A stretch of DNA of 64,000 nucleotides from Desulfosarcina ovata subsp. ovata (GTDB lineage: Bacteria; Desulfobacterota; Desulfobacteria; Desulfobacterales; Desulfosarcinaceae): assembly GCF_009689005.1 (NCBI RefSeq), contig NZ_AP021879.1, forward strand, positions 558,001 through 622,000, given 5' to 3'. The notes beneath the pieces are model-generated. The model was given only the letters and a program-made list of their open reading frames with translations. It searched no databases and was not told the DNA's origin. The position numbers and the translations under genes were made by a program. Shown piece by piece: positions 45,405 to 54,157 of the stretch. How positions within the stretch are numbered: the stretch's first letter is position 1; each line of letters starts with the position of its first letter.

Positions 45405-46403
45405 ATGTATCTTGCCTGTCTGATGGACAACCGCCATGGCCGCCGCTTTCTGATCCGCCACTCCTTTGACGATGGGGATTGCTATCGCAGTCGCGACCTT
45501 TTCGATCTGGGAACGGATCCCGCCCGATTTATTCACTACCCCGGCGGCAATGGGTTTTACATTGATTCTCGGGTCGAGGAGGGCATTGCCGCCAAAGGCC
45601 TCACTGTTTCACAGGATGACCTCGAACCCATTTTCATGCCGTTTCTGGATCCGCATATCCGGCGGGTCATCGACGGGTTTGACCGGCGGGCAAGCAATGG
45701 CAACGCCCGGACCGAATGTGGCTCCAGTGCTGAGGTTCACCTTTTTGACCGCTACCGGCTGCACTACCTGAAACTGGGGCGCATCGAACGCCGCAGCATG
45801 GGATGCATGCCACGGCATTTTTATCGTGGTCTCCAAGAGAAATCGAGAGATGAGATCGAATATGACTTCATTGACGCGGAACAGATACTAAAGCCCCATG
45901 AACTGGCCCGCTACACCTATCAGATCTTTGACCTTCAGGTTTGCTTCAGCGAGTCATTTGCGCGCAGTCATCCAGAAGGCCTTGACCAGACGCAGATGGA
46001 CCGCTTTTTTGTCGATCGCCTCTGCCGGCTGAACCGCGACACCTCCTTTTGGGCAGGATGCCCGTCGGAATCCGGGCTCAGATATCATTTGATCCGGTAC
46101 GCGGTGATGTATTTTGACAATGCCTTTCCCACCCGTGATCCGTTTCACGATTACCTGCGTGACTTCATGAATCGCCACCGGGTTTATCGTCCACCGCAAA
46201 GTGTCCAAATCAGTCTGGCCGAATCCGCCAAGCTTTTGGATGTGAGCGTGGACATGCTAAAAAAGATGGACTGCCGCACGCTGACCCGTCAATACCGCAA
46301 GCTGGCCATGCAGCATCATCCGGACAAAGGGGGCGATCAGGATCATTTTGTAAGGCTTAATGCCGCTTACCACAAACTGTTGAACCGGAAATCGAGAAGC
46401 TGA
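45405..46403 (+). CDS. Protein with C-terminal J domain
   Basis: A 332-residue protein. ATG 45405 was chosen as the start of the conserved-looking part (MYLACLMDNRHGRRFLIRHS). The first 260 residues match no family recognised here. They are rich in charged and aromatic residues and include GNGFYIDSRVEEG and LDPHIRRVIDGFDRR. The last 70 residues form a J domain: LTRQYRKLAMQHHPDKGGDQ contains the HPD that stimulates DnaK, followed by HFVRLNAAYHKLL. J domains usually sit at the N-terminus, so the order is unusual. Probably a specialised DnaK co-chaperone. Confidence 0.8.
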   Translation: MYLACLMDNRHGRRFLIRHSFDDGDCYRSRDLFDLGTDPARFIHYPGGNGFYIDSRVEEGIAAKGLTVSQDDLEPIFMPFLDPHIRRVIDGFDRRASNGNARTECGSSAEVHLFDRYRLHYLKLGRIERRSMGCMPRHFYRGLQEKSRDEIEYDFIDAEQILKPHELARYTYQIFDLQVCFSESFARSHPEGLDQTQMDRFFVDRLCRLNRDTSFWAGCPSESGLRYHLIRYAVMYFDNAFPTRDPFHDYLRDFMNRHRVYRPPQSVQISLAESAKLLDVSVDMLKKMDCRTLTRQYRKLAMQHHPDKGGDQDHFVRLNAAYHKLLNRKSRS

Positions 46404-46423
46404 TCTGAAAAGGGCGTAAAAAA

Positions 46424-46449
46424 GGCGTCGGTTGATGGACCGACGCCTG
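46424..46449 (-). terminator. Rho-independent terminator
   Basis: AGGCGTCGGT (46424-46433) and ACCGACGCCT (46440-46449) form a perfect 10-base stem with a TGATGG loop. Read on the minus strand it is followed by a run of T, so it terminates the membrane-protein gene at 46474-47055. It may serve the plus-strand J-domain gene weakly. Confidence 0.8.
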
Positions 46450-46473
46450 GGCAATCCCGCTTGATTGACAGGA

Positions 46474-47055
46474 TCAGGACTGCGGCGGGGCGGCGGGTGG
46501 GGCCACCCGGGTCCGTTCCTCATAGGTGGAGAGCAGAAAGAGGGTGGCCAGCGGTTGGGTGAAAAGCACACCGATAAAAACCGTTCCACCGATAGTCGTG
46601 ATGGCCAGGTAAATGATGACGATAACTATATGATCCACCAGTTCACCCTGCCGGCTCATGGCGTAACTCTCTTTGATGGCATCCATGATTCCCAGATTCC
46701 GGTCGGTCATCAGCGGCAGCATGTAGATACAGCAAAAGGTCACCGCAACGACGAAAATGAGACCGGGTATAAAGAAAAGCATGAAGCCGATGGAACTGAG
46801 CACAAAAACGGCAACGCCGAATCCGAGCAAAGGAAGAAACAGCTTCATGTGGGTGAAAAGATCCTGCATTTTTGGCTCCCGGCCGTTACGAACCAACAGA
46901 AGCAGGCTTTGGGTGTAACCGGCCAGGGTTACCGGTGCCAAAATGCCCAGCGTCAGTGCACTGATGCCCACAAAGACCAGGGTTAACAGGATCAGTGATA
47001 CAATGTTTCCAAGGGTCAGATTCCAGGCGGTTTCAATATGACGCTTAAAATCCAT
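46474..47055 (-). CDS. Multi-pass membrane protein
   Basis: A 193-residue integral membrane protein. CAGGAG lies upstream of the start. Four or five hydrophobic segments are visible, at about 18-45, 75-115 and 140-175. The pattern GIMDAIKESYAMSRQG between helices recalls DUF975 or glycerophosphodiesterase-associated membrane domains. It has a Pro/Ala-rich tail. No transport or catalytic motif is identified. It stands alone with its own terminator. Confidence 0.75.
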   Translation of the reverse strand: MDFKRHIETAWNLTLGNIVSLILLTLVFVGISALTLGILAPVTLAGYTQSLLLLVRNGREPKMQDLFTHMKLFLPLLGFGVAVFVLSSIGFMLFFIPGLIFVVAVTFCCIYMLPLMTDRNLGIMDAIKESYAMSRQGELVDHIVIVIIYLAITTIGGTVFIGVLFTQPLATLFLLSTYEERTRVAPPAAPPQS

Positions 47056-47406
47056 GGGGTCTCCTGAAAGGGTAAAGGTTAATCATAAGATCGATCCAAA
47101 CGCCCTTAGGATCGGGAATTTTATTAATTGAACAAAATTGCTTGTTCTTGCGCCCGTCTTCCGCGTTGCATCAACGGCCACATACTCCCAGTATGCAACC
47201 GTTGATGCGCCTTGAAGACGAACACAAGCCCGGCGCAATTACGTTCAATTAATTTCATCCCCGATCCTTAGCCGAATTTAACTCATGCCGCTTGATGGGA
47301 GATTGTTTGCCGTGGAACAGATGCTGGGATATAGCCGGTTTAAACGGAGGTTGTCAACCTTGACAGATTCGCAAACCGCCCATAACGGGTCGCCTCTGCT
47401 GTCAGT
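47056..47406. other. Intergenic region of 351 bases dominated by a palindrome
   Basis: Between two minus-strand genes. Nearly half of it is the 167-base inverted repeat listed next. No protein-coding or RNA gene is credible here. Confidence 0.6.
47105..47271. repeat. 167-base near-palindromic repeat element
   Basis: The two halves are imperfect inverted copies centred on CATACTCCCAGTATG (47181-47195). Outer ends are CTTAGGATCGGG and CCGATCCTTAG; inner arms include ATTAATTGAAC, GTCTTC and GCATCAACGG with their complements. The centre of symmetry at 47188 is exactly midway between the ends. It looks like a MITE-like or large REP-type element and could fold as a long hairpin in RNA or single-stranded DNA. 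Confidence 0.75.
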
Positions 47407-47586
47407 TCAGCGGTCCAGTTGTCCATCAAGGATGCGCTTGACCTGGTCACGTTCATTTTTTGCCTGGGCCAGTTTCAATTTGAGCGCGTCACTTCTATTT
47501 GGCGGACAGTCTGAAAGGGCTTTATCCAACCGGTCAACCACCTGCTGAAGTCGGTACAGATCCTTTGCGATCATTCGCAGGGACAT
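47407..47586 (-). CDS. Small coiled-coil protein downstream of DUF177
   Basis: A 59-residue ORF found by reading the minus strand. It starts MSLRMIAKDLYRLQQVVDRL and ends QVKRILDGQLDR, with AAGGAG just upstream. It starts two bases after the stop of the DUF177 gene, so the two are probably translated together. It is rich in Leu, Lys, Asp and Gln with heptad-like spacing. DUF177 genes are usually followed by rpmF (ribosomal protein L32); this protein has none of the L32 Cys residues and is not L32. Confidence 0.6.
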   Translation of the reverse strand: MSLRMIAKDLYRLQQVVDRLDKALSDCPPNRSDALKLKLAQAKNERDQVKRILDGQLDR

Positions 47587-47588
47587 GG

Positions 47589-48149
47589 CTACTCCTTTTT
47601 AGCGGGCAGGTTGAGGGATTTAAGCACGGCAAAGGGACTGTTTTGCATACCCGACCGGCAACTGCAGGTCTCCTTGTTGAGGTTGACGCCACACTGGTTG
47701 CACAATCCCCTGCAATTGTCGTCACAGATTGGCTTGAAGGGCAGGGCCATAATCATCTGCTGGGCGATTTCCTCGCCAAGATCGATACTTTCACCGGTGT
47801 AGGGGATCACATCCATGTCATCCGCGCGCAATTCGATCTCTTCCCGGGATTCCGAATCCAATGAAATTGAATGGCTTGGAACCGCGGTGGCGCTAAAATC
47901 GGTCTCCATCTCAAACTCAAACGGTTCCAGGCAGCGACTGCAGATCAGGCGGGCGCAGGTATCCAGTGATCCCTCGATCAGTATCGCATTCCCGGTGGGC
48001 ACCGCGTGGATGCGGACATGAAGCGGACGGCTAAAATCGACCTGGCCGTCCCGGATGAGTGCATGGACAAGCGGCAAGGCAGCGGCCTCGGTCCGTTCGT
48101 CCATGTCCCATCCTGAAGGGGGTATGGAGTCAATAAAAAGTCGTAACAT
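47589..48149 (-). CDS. DUF177 (YceD-like) protein
   Basis: A 186-residue protein of the DUF177 family, linked to 23S rRNA and ribosome or large-subunit biogenesis. ATG 48149 has GGTAGGGA upstream. The key features are LICSRCLEPFEFEM with a CxxC and the C-terminal cluster CDDNCRGLCNQCGVNLN, which together could bind zinc. The final SPFAVLKSLNL is typical of the family. Neighbours are a small hypothetical gene upstream and the 59-residue coiled-coil gene downstream. Confidence 0.85.
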   Translation of the reverse strand: MLRLFIDSIPPSGWDMDERTEAAALPLVHALIRDGQVDFSRPLHVRIHAVPTGNAILIEGSLDTCARLICSRCLEPFEFEMETDFSATAVPSHSISLDSESREEIELRADDMDVIPYTGESIDLGEEIAQQMIMALPFKPICDDNCRGLCNQCGVNLNKETCSCRSGMQNSPFAVLKSLNLPAKKE

Positions 48150-48162
48150 GCATGTGAGATCC

Positions 48163-48519
48163 CTACCGGCCGGGAACAATAATTCGTGAATCGTTCTGTT
48201 TCTTTTGTTGCTCTTCGGCCTGCATTCGTTTGATCTGTTCGATGACCTGCACCATTTCCTGTTCCATGGCCTGGGGAAAGGCCGCAATGGCTTCCGTCAG
48301 GTTGTTGGCCATTAACCGGGCCTGCAGTGGCAGCGCCCCCTGGGGAGTCATAATTTGGGTATGACCGTAAAAAATCGGTGACCGACTGGAATCATCCGCT
48401 CCGTCGGCAGTGATCGGAATCATGCGTCGAATGGAGGCCACTTTCAGGTCGGTGATGGCATCCTCACGGTAGAGGTTATTTGTATCGACTGTAAAATCAA
48501 TCTGTTCTTGTCCTGGCAT
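48163..48519 (-). CDS. Conserved hypothetical cytoplasmic protein
   Basis: A 118-residue soluble protein. It starts MPGQEQIDFTVDTNNLYRED and includes DLKVASIRRMIPITADGADD and FYGHTQIMTPQGALPLQARL. A C-terminal helical, Gln/Lys-rich segment (QAMEQEMVQVIEQIKRMQAE) follows. It lies 13 bases upstream of the DUF177 gene and is presumably in the same operon. No family function is recognised. Confidence 0.7.
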   Translation of the reverse strand: MPGQEQIDFTVDTNNLYREDAITDLKVASIRRMIPITADGADDSSRSPIFYGHTQIMTPQGALPLQARLMANNLTEAIAAFPQAMEQEMVQVIEQIKRMQAEEQQKKQNDSRIIVPGR

Positions 48520-48682
48520 GAAAGCGCTCCATTCGTTTTGGATGATTGGTGTGGAAAATTGAATCAGGCAATTACCTACCTGATTTGCGTCCCGGTGTCA
48601 CGAATTTTATCGGATTTGCCGGCACTCCAAGCGATCACAGATGGTTGAAGTTTTTAGATATCGGGCATATAATCACTTCACC

Positions 48683-49756
48683 ATGAGAACCCAATCCGAT
48701 CCGAAGCCTTTCATCAGCATCCAGTTCAAACGGCGCATGCGGGCCATCACCAGTTCCTTGATTGTTGCCACCGGGCTCATGGCCGCGAAATTTTACAGCT
48801 ATCATCTGACCCACTCTTCAGCGGTTCTTTCCGATGCATTGGAGTCCATTATCAATGTGGTGGCGGCGGCCTTTGCCATGGTGAGCATCTGGATGGCCGC
48901 CCAGCCCCCCGATCCTGAGCATCCTTATGGCCATGGCAAAATCGAATATTTTTCGGCCGGATTTGAAGGGGCGTTGATTATTCTGGCGGCCATCGGTATT
49001 TTTAAAACCGGTATCGATCAACTCATGTTTCCCCATCCACTGGCCAATCTGAATGCCGGGTTGCTGGTTTTGGTTGCCGCGTCGGCAGCCAACTTGGGAC
49101 TTGGTATCATCTTGATACGGATTGGAAACCGGGTCCAGTCCCTGACCCTGGTGGCCGACGGGAAGCATGTCCTTACCGATGTCTATACCTCCGGGGGCGT
49201 TGTCGCCGGTCTGATTCTGGTCCAGTGGACGGGGTGGATGTGGCTGGACGGATCGATCGCCTGTCTGGTGGGCGTCAATATTCTGCTGACCGGCACCCGT
49301 CTGGTGGGACAGAGCTTCTCGGCCCTGATGGATGCTTCCGATCCGATGCTGCTTGACAGGATAACCCAGTTGATTATAACCCACCGCCATCCACACTGGA
49401 TCGATATTCATCAATTGCGAGCATGGCGCAGCGGTAATTTTGTGCATATCGACTTGCACCTTGTTCTTCCCCGTCAGTACCAGATCGATGACGCCCATGC
49501 CGATGCCAAGGTATTGGAACAGATGCTGATCGACCATTTTGACGGCAATGCCGGTGTCCTGGTCCACATCGACCCCTGTCAGGAGGACGACTGTCCGGTA
49601 TGCCGCAAGTACCGTTGTGAACAGCGCAAAAAACCCTTCAACAACACCCGTGCCTGGGACCGGGAATCGCTTACCGCCAACAAATCCGACGGGTTGGCGT
49701 CGCCACCAGAAAAAACGGCGCCTGACACCGGGGAAAAGGGAAATGGTGACGTTTAG
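48683..49756 (+). CDS. Cation diffusion facilitator (CDF) metal exporter
   Basis: A 357-residue member of the CDF family, which exports divalent metals such as zinc, iron or manganese in exchange for protons. ATG 48683 was chosen; ATG 48641 would add 14 residues. About six membrane helices are seen. Metal-site motifs are SSAVLSDALESI, HPYGHGKIEYFSAG and ADGKHVLTDVYTS. The cytoplasmic C-terminal domain includes HIDLHLVLPRQYQIDDAHA. It ends in a Cys-rich motif, DPCQEDDCPVCRKYRC, and a disordered polar tail. Metal specificity is not clear. Confidence 0.92.
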   Translation: MRTQSDPKPFISIQFKRRMRAITSSLIVATGLMAAKFYSYHLTHSSAVLSDALESIINVVAAAFAMVSIWMAAQPPDPEHPYGHGKIEYFSAGFEGALIILAAIGIFKTGIDQLMFPHPLANLNAGLLVLVAASAANLGLGIILIRIGNRVQSLTLVADGKHVLTDVYTSGGVVAGLILVQWTGWMWLDGSIACLVGVNILLTGTRLVGQSFSALMDASDPMLLDRITQLIITHRHPHWIDIHQLRAWRSGNFVHIDLHLVLPRQYQIDDAHADAKVLEQMLIDHFDGNAGVLVHIDPCQEDDCPVCRKYRCEQRKKPFNNTRAWDRESLTANKSDGLASPPEKTAPDTGEKGNGDV

Positions 49757-49763
49757 CGCCCCG

Positions 49764-52505
49764 TCAGTCCCGTTTTGGTGAAGAACTGATTGGGGAACGA
49801 TCGAGCGGCAGGGTGAAATAGAAAGTGGCGCCTTTTCCCGGCTCACTTTTCACATTCAGCTCACCATGGTGATATTCGATGATCTGGCGGGTAATGGCCA
49901 GGCCCAGACCGGTGCCGGCCGGCCGGCCGCGCGACGGATCAACGACCTGCTGAAATTTATCAAATATCTGTTTTTGGTCACTCTCACGGATGCCGATCCC
50001 ATTGTCGGTGACCGCCAGAGTCAGCTGCTGATCGCCATATTTCAAGCTGATGTCGATGCGACCCTGATCAGGGTCGCAGAATTTGACCGCATTGGAGATC
50101 AGATTGATCAGGGCCTGGATCAGTTTGTCCCGGTCTCCGTCGACCGGTCGCGAGGCGTGGGGCAGGTGAAGCCTGAGGTCGATTTTTTTGTCGGCCACCA
50201 ACTGACCCGTGGCGCTGACAGCATCTTCCACAACCTCCTTTAAATCCACACGGGTGATCTGCCAGCGGGAGCGACCGGATTCCAGCTTCTGGAAATCGAG
50301 CACCTGGGTGATCAGACGGGTGAGCCTTTGGGTTTCGCTGATGATGATTCCGGAGAATTCATGTTGTCGGTCGGGCGGTGTTTCCGGATAGTCGCGTAAG
50401 ATCTCCGCCAGCGACTGGATAGCGGTCAAGGGCGTTCGCAATTCATGGGAAACGGTCGAAATGAAGTCGTCCTTCATTCGATCCAGCTCCTGCAGACGCT
50501 GGTTGGCGGCCCGCAGTTCCGCCGTGGTACGCTCCAGTTCCTGACTATAGATGATTGTCTGACGGGTTTCATCCAGGATATCCATCACCTCTTCGAGCCC
50601 CAAGGGTTCTTCCTTCACCAATGAAGCAACCATTACCCGCGCCGCGGCCGAACCGATGGCGCCGGCCAACATACGTTCAATGTGATTGACCAGTCCCGGG
50701 TCCCGGGTCAGGGCCTGCTCCCGATCAATCCCATGGGACATGGCATAACTGTCCAGTGACGCTTCGGTTCGCTCACGTCCCAGAAACCGCTCCAGCATGA
50801 GGACTAGGTCAGGCAGATAGGCGGTTCCCCGCCAGAACGAAGAGTCGTGCACCCGGCCCACATAACGGTAGACATCCACGAACATGGCCGCCTGGGTATG
50901 TTCAATGGCCGACGGTCGGCTGAATAACGAGCCCGACAGATAGCATCCGATATTGGCCAGCATACTCCAGAATACGGCGTGGGTAATGCGATCGAATACA
51001 TTCAGCCCGAAAAGTTCAAAGGGCTTGAGCATGGCAATGCCATAAGGACCGTTGGCCAGAAAGTCCTTGGGGATCAATCCGGCACTGGCCAGCGTGGGCA
51101 GAAACAGGGTGTATGCCCATACCGAGAACCCGGCAACCAGACCCAACAGGGCGCCGGTTTTTGTGCCCCCTTTCCAGAAAATGCCGATCAGCATGGCCGG
51201 AGCGAACTGGGCCACTGCGGCAAAGGAGACCAGACCGATGGAAACCAGGGTGTAATATTCTCCGGCAAAGTGAAAGTAGGCGTACCCCATGAGCAGGACC
51301 AGAACAATGCTCAGACGGCGGATGGAGAGCAAAATGGAACTTAAATCCTTACGCTGGGCCAGTTTCAGAAACGGCAGATGAAGCAGTGCCGGCATGACCA
51401 GATCGTTGCAGATCATGGTGGAAAGGGCCACGGTTTCCAGGATCACCATCCCCGTGGCCGCCGACATGCCGCCAATGAAAACCAGCAGCCCCAGCGATAG
51501 CTGGCCGTTGGCCATGGGCAGGGCCAGGACGAACATGTCCGGATCATGTTGTAACGCACCAAAGGTCAGAAGCCCGGCAAAGGCGACGGGCAGAACAAAG
51601 AGGTTGATGGCCAGGAGGTAGAGGGGGAACATCCAGATGGCCTTGGTCAGATGGGTTTCGTTGACGTTTTCCACCACCATTACCTGGAACTGGCGGGGAA
51701 GAAAGACAATCGCCATCATGGAGAGAAAGATGTGCGCCAGCCAGCTCGAAAACGCACCCACGTTTTCCGGCAGGGTCATCAACAAACGAAGCTCGGGAAA
51801 AGCCATGGCCCTGGTGGCGATATCCCTGAATCCGTCGAAAATAAAGTAGGTGATGAAAATCCCCACCGCCAGAAATGCCACCAGCTTAACGATGGATTCA
51901 AAGGCAATGGCTGCCACCAGGCCTTCATGACGCTCAGCGGCCTCGAGATTGCGGGTCCCGAAGAGGGTGGCAAAAATCGCCAACAGGAGGGCGACATAAA
52001 AAGTGGTGTCGCTCAAAACGCTGATGCTGACCGGGTGGGTATAAGGTTTCAGTGACGGGTACTGGTGAATCAGCAGAAAGGAAGTGGATATGGCTTTAAG
52101 CTGAAGCGAGATGTAAGGAACGATGCCCAAAACGGCAATTACGGTCACCAAACCGCCGAGGGTCATGCTTTTTCCATAGCGGGATCCGATAAAATCGGCA
52201 ATGGAGGTGATTCGATGGGTTTTGGATATACGGATGATTTTTTTCAGAACCAGCCAGCCCAGGGTCGTCATCAAGGTCGGGCCGAGATAAATGGTCAGAA
52301 AGGAGGGGCCGGCAGATGTCGCGCGGCCAACGCTGCCGTAAAACGTCCAGGCCGTGCAATACACCGCCAGGGAGAGGGCATAGGTATATGGATTGCTGAT
52401 GATACTGCGACCGGCATCGGCGCGCATGTCGCCATAATAAGCGATACCGAACAACACGCCGATGTAACACAAGGAGACGAAAATGATCGTTTCCGTGGCC
52501 AGCAC
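49764..52505 (-). CDS. Sodium:solute symporter-histidine kinase fusion (CbrA-like)
   Basis: A 913-residue protein. Residues 1-510 form an SSF symporter domain of about 13 helices, for example YCTAWTFYGSVGRATSAGPS and RQFQVMVVENVNETHL. A linker (about 530-640) follows, then HisKA with FISTVSHELRTPLTAIQSLA near 685, and a HATPase (about 790-905) with NAVKFCDPDQG, VTDNGIGIRE and GTGLGLAITRQI. There is no receiver domain. CbrA-type proteins couple substrate transport to signalling in carbon and nitrogen control. GTG 52505 is the start. A small membrane protein precedes it. No response regulator is adjacent. Confidence 0.93.
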   Translation of the reverse strand: MLATETIIFVSLCYIGVLFGIAYYGDMRADAGRSIISNPYTYALSLAVYCTAWTFYGSVGRATSAGPSFLTIYLGPTLMTTLGWLVLKKIIRISKTHRITSIADFIGSRYGKSMTLGGLVTVIAVLGIVPYISLQLKAISTSFLLIHQYPSLKPYTHPVSISVLSDTTFYVALLLAIFATLFGTRNLEAAERHEGLVAAIAFESIVKLVAFLAVGIFITYFIFDGFRDIATRAMAFPELRLLMTLPENVGAFSSWLAHIFLSMMAIVFLPRQFQVMVVENVNETHLTKAIWMFPLYLLAINLFVLPVAFAGLLTFGALQHDPDMFVLALPMANGQLSLGLLVFIGGMSAATGMVILETVALSTMICNDLVMPALLHLPFLKLAQRKDLSSILLSIRRLSIVLVLLMGYAYFHFAGEYYTLVSIGLVSFAAVAQFAPAMLIGIFWKGGTKTGALLGLVAGFSVWAYTLFLPTLASAGLIPKDFLANGPYGIAMLKPFELFGLNVFDRITHAVFWSMLANIGCYLSGSLFSRPSAIEHTQAAMFVDVYRYVGRVHDSSFWRGTAYLPDLVLMLERFLGRERTEASLDSYAMSHGIDREQALTRDPGLVNHIERMLAGAIGSAAARVMVASLVKEEPLGLEEVMDILDETRQTIIYSQELERTTAELRAANQRLQELDRMKDDFISTVSHELRTPLTAIQSLAEILRDYPETPPDRQHEFSGIIISETQRLTRLITQVLDFQKLESGRSRWQITRVDLKEVVEDAVSATGQLVADKKIDLRLHLPHASRPVDGDRDKLIQALINLISNAVKFCDPDQGRIDISLKYGDQQLTLAVTDNGIGIRESDQKQIFDKFQQVVDPSRGRPAGTGLGLAITRQIIEYHHGELNVKSEPGKGATFYFTLPLDRSPISSSPKRD

Positions 52506-52517
52506 CCTTGATCCCTT

Positions 52518-52742
52518 TCAGTCGTGGTCATCGGCAATCGGTCGGCCAGGCGTTGACCTGCTGATGACCATCATCAGCAGAATCAGCAGCGCCCAGACGC
52601 CAAACAGGTAAAGATAGAGGGCAGGCAGCCCCATGATTAGTGAATGCTGATTGAAAAGGCAGAGCAGGGGAAAATTGAACAACAGAAATCCCAGTAAAAA
52701 AAGTCCGACCAGCCGTCTTCCGTTGATCTTCTCACGAGTCAT
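52518..52742 (-). CDS. Small two-helix membrane protein associated with the symporter-kinase
   Basis: A 74-residue protein with two hydrophobic segments (RLVGLFLLGFLLFNFPLLCL and LYLYLFGVWALLILLMMVI). It lies 12 bases before the symporter-kinase start, as do small accessory subunits of other SSF transporters. The link is positional. Confidence 0.72.
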   Translation of the reverse strand: MTREKINGRRLVGLFLLGFLLFNFPLLCLFNQHSLIMGLPALYLYLFGVWALLILLMMVISRSTPGRPIADDHD

Positions 52743-52747
52743 CGGTG

Positions 52748-53449
52748 TTATTGCACTTCAACTTCTGCCGGGGCAATGATATTCGGGTTTTCCACTTCAG
52801 ACAGATCGGGTAATGCAAATGTCCGCAGCTGCCACCCCCGATGTCGCAATACCCCCTTGAAGGGCGGTTCACCCACCACATTGCCCACCAGTTTGATGGC
52901 ATGGGCGTCGAACCCGGCGTCAATTTCAACAGTCTCGCCTTCGGCCTGCGACATGACCGGTTCGGGTTTCAGATAACGCTCCACGGTTTTCCGACAATTC
53001 TCATGGATGCCACGTACGGCAGCCCCGATCTGCCCATCTTCATACAGGGAGAGATCTTCCTGGAAAAAATCCATCAACCGGCCTTCACGCTGAAGCACGG
53101 AGAACAGGTGCACAAAAAGCCGTTTTTCATGACTTTTGCGTTTGTTGCGATCCGCCTCGCTCTCTTTGGGGGCGGAATCTGCGGATTTTTCAGGTTTTTT
53201 CCGGGTTACCGGTTCCAATTTAGTGGAGACGAGGCGGGCAAGGATGTTCTTCTGAAACAACCATTGCAGAACGCCGAAAAAAATGATGAAGACAAATACA
53301 TAAGCGTAATCTTGAATGTCGATGGACGTTCCCAGCTTCTGGTATTGCCACAGAAAACAGGCACCCACCACCGATAAAAGCAACGAAAAAACAAGTGACA
53401 GCAGAAAAGACCGTCGATAATACGATTTCAGTACCGAAGAAACGTTCAT
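52748..53449 (-). CDS. DUF2760 domain protein
   Basis: A 233-residue protein. ATG 53449 was chosen because the first membrane helix starts soon after; ATG 53485 would add 12 residues. Two membrane helices (SFLLSLVFSLLLSVVGACFL and YAYVFVFIIFFGVLQWLF) are followed by a basic, charged linker and a C-terminal DUF2760 domain (LMDFFQEDLSLYEDGQIGAA, RGIHENCRKTVERYL). The domain is of unknown function; a DnaK-associated role is sometimes proposed. It lies directly upstream of the small membrane gene, so the three genes may form one operon. Confidence 0.75.
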   Translation of the reverse strand: MNVSSVLKSYYRRSFLLSLVFSLLLSVVGACFLWQYQKLGTSIDIQDYAYVFVFIIFFGVLQWLFQKNILARLVSTKLEPVTRKKPEKSADSAPKESEADRNKRKSHEKRLFVHLFSVLQREGRLMDFFQEDLSLYEDGQIGAAVRGIHENCRKTVERYLKPEPVMSQAEGETVEIDAGFDAHAIKLVGNVVGEPPFKGVLRHRGWQLRTFALPDLSEVENPNIIAPAEVEVQ

Positions 53450-53821
53450 CTCTGTTTTTACCCGTTTGGTTGGTGTTGATGGCATGGAATTCGTCGGCAA
53501 TCTAAAGGCAAACCGGTAGTCGTGTCAAGAGGGTCGATGGCCCCGGGCAGGAGAACCGCTTCAAGCAATTGACATTTGGCATCATCCATAAGAAAGTAAG
53601 GAGTGCCGATAACGATATTAAAATGCCAAATTTAAAAATCCAAATGCCAATTGACTGAAAGTTAAGTGCGGTTACCCTGCCGTTGTTCCGGATTTGCCTT
53701 GTACCGGACAACGGGTTATGATAATCAAGATTACACAATAATCACAGAGCATGCGATCCGGATTGATTTAACCAACAGGGGCGCCATTGGCAGATGAATA
53801 GGAAGCTTTTACTGATTCCCC
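53450..53821. other. Intergenic region of 372 bases
   Basis: Between the DUF2760 gene and the small Cys-rich gene. It contains inverted ATTTGGCAT (53574-53582) and ATGCCAAAT (53623-53631), and a nearby AAATGCCAATTGAC. These may be an operator or repeat remnant. Open frames here are not protein-like. Confidence 0.4.
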
Positions 53822-54043
53822 ATGACAAACAAATACAGACACCGTTTCGATTTTGATATCGGTTACCTGGTGAAAAGCCCCTGCCGGGAGTGCCTCGACC
53901 GTGACCTTTTCCCCAATTGCATGGATACCTGCATGCCACTGGACCGGATTCGGACGGTGTTGGCCAATAGTGTTTCTTGTTCACGTTCCCACGGCTCCAT
54001 GGAATCCCACGCCATCTTTCAGGAATCCGGGGAAAAAAAATAA
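53822..54043 (+). CDS. Small Cys-rich hypothetical protein
   Basis: A 73-residue protein. It contains CRECLDRDLFPNCMDTCMPL, with Cys spacing CxxC and CxxxC, and a further Cys near residue 53. Such spacing could bind a metal or an iron-sulfur cluster. The composition looks real, but the ribosome-binding site is weak. It precedes pgi. No function is recognised. Confidence 0.5.
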   Translation: MTNKYRHRFDFDIGYLVKSPCRECLDRDLFPNCMDTCMPLDRIRTVLANSVSCSRSHGSMESHAIFQESGEKK

Positions 54044-54157
54044 CCGCACCTGACTTTCAGTTTTACCCACCGCAGCGATTTTTCTATTAACCTAGTGAAC
54101 CACTTCAATGTACCGGTCCAATTAGCAAGTAAAGGCCGGGCAGAGGAGGAGGCGAGT

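Noticed and set aside
48818-49846. A 342-codon minus-strand open frame opposite the CDF exporter
   Set aside because: The plus strand encodes a clear CDF transporter with metal motifs; the antisense reading is a codon-bias shadow.
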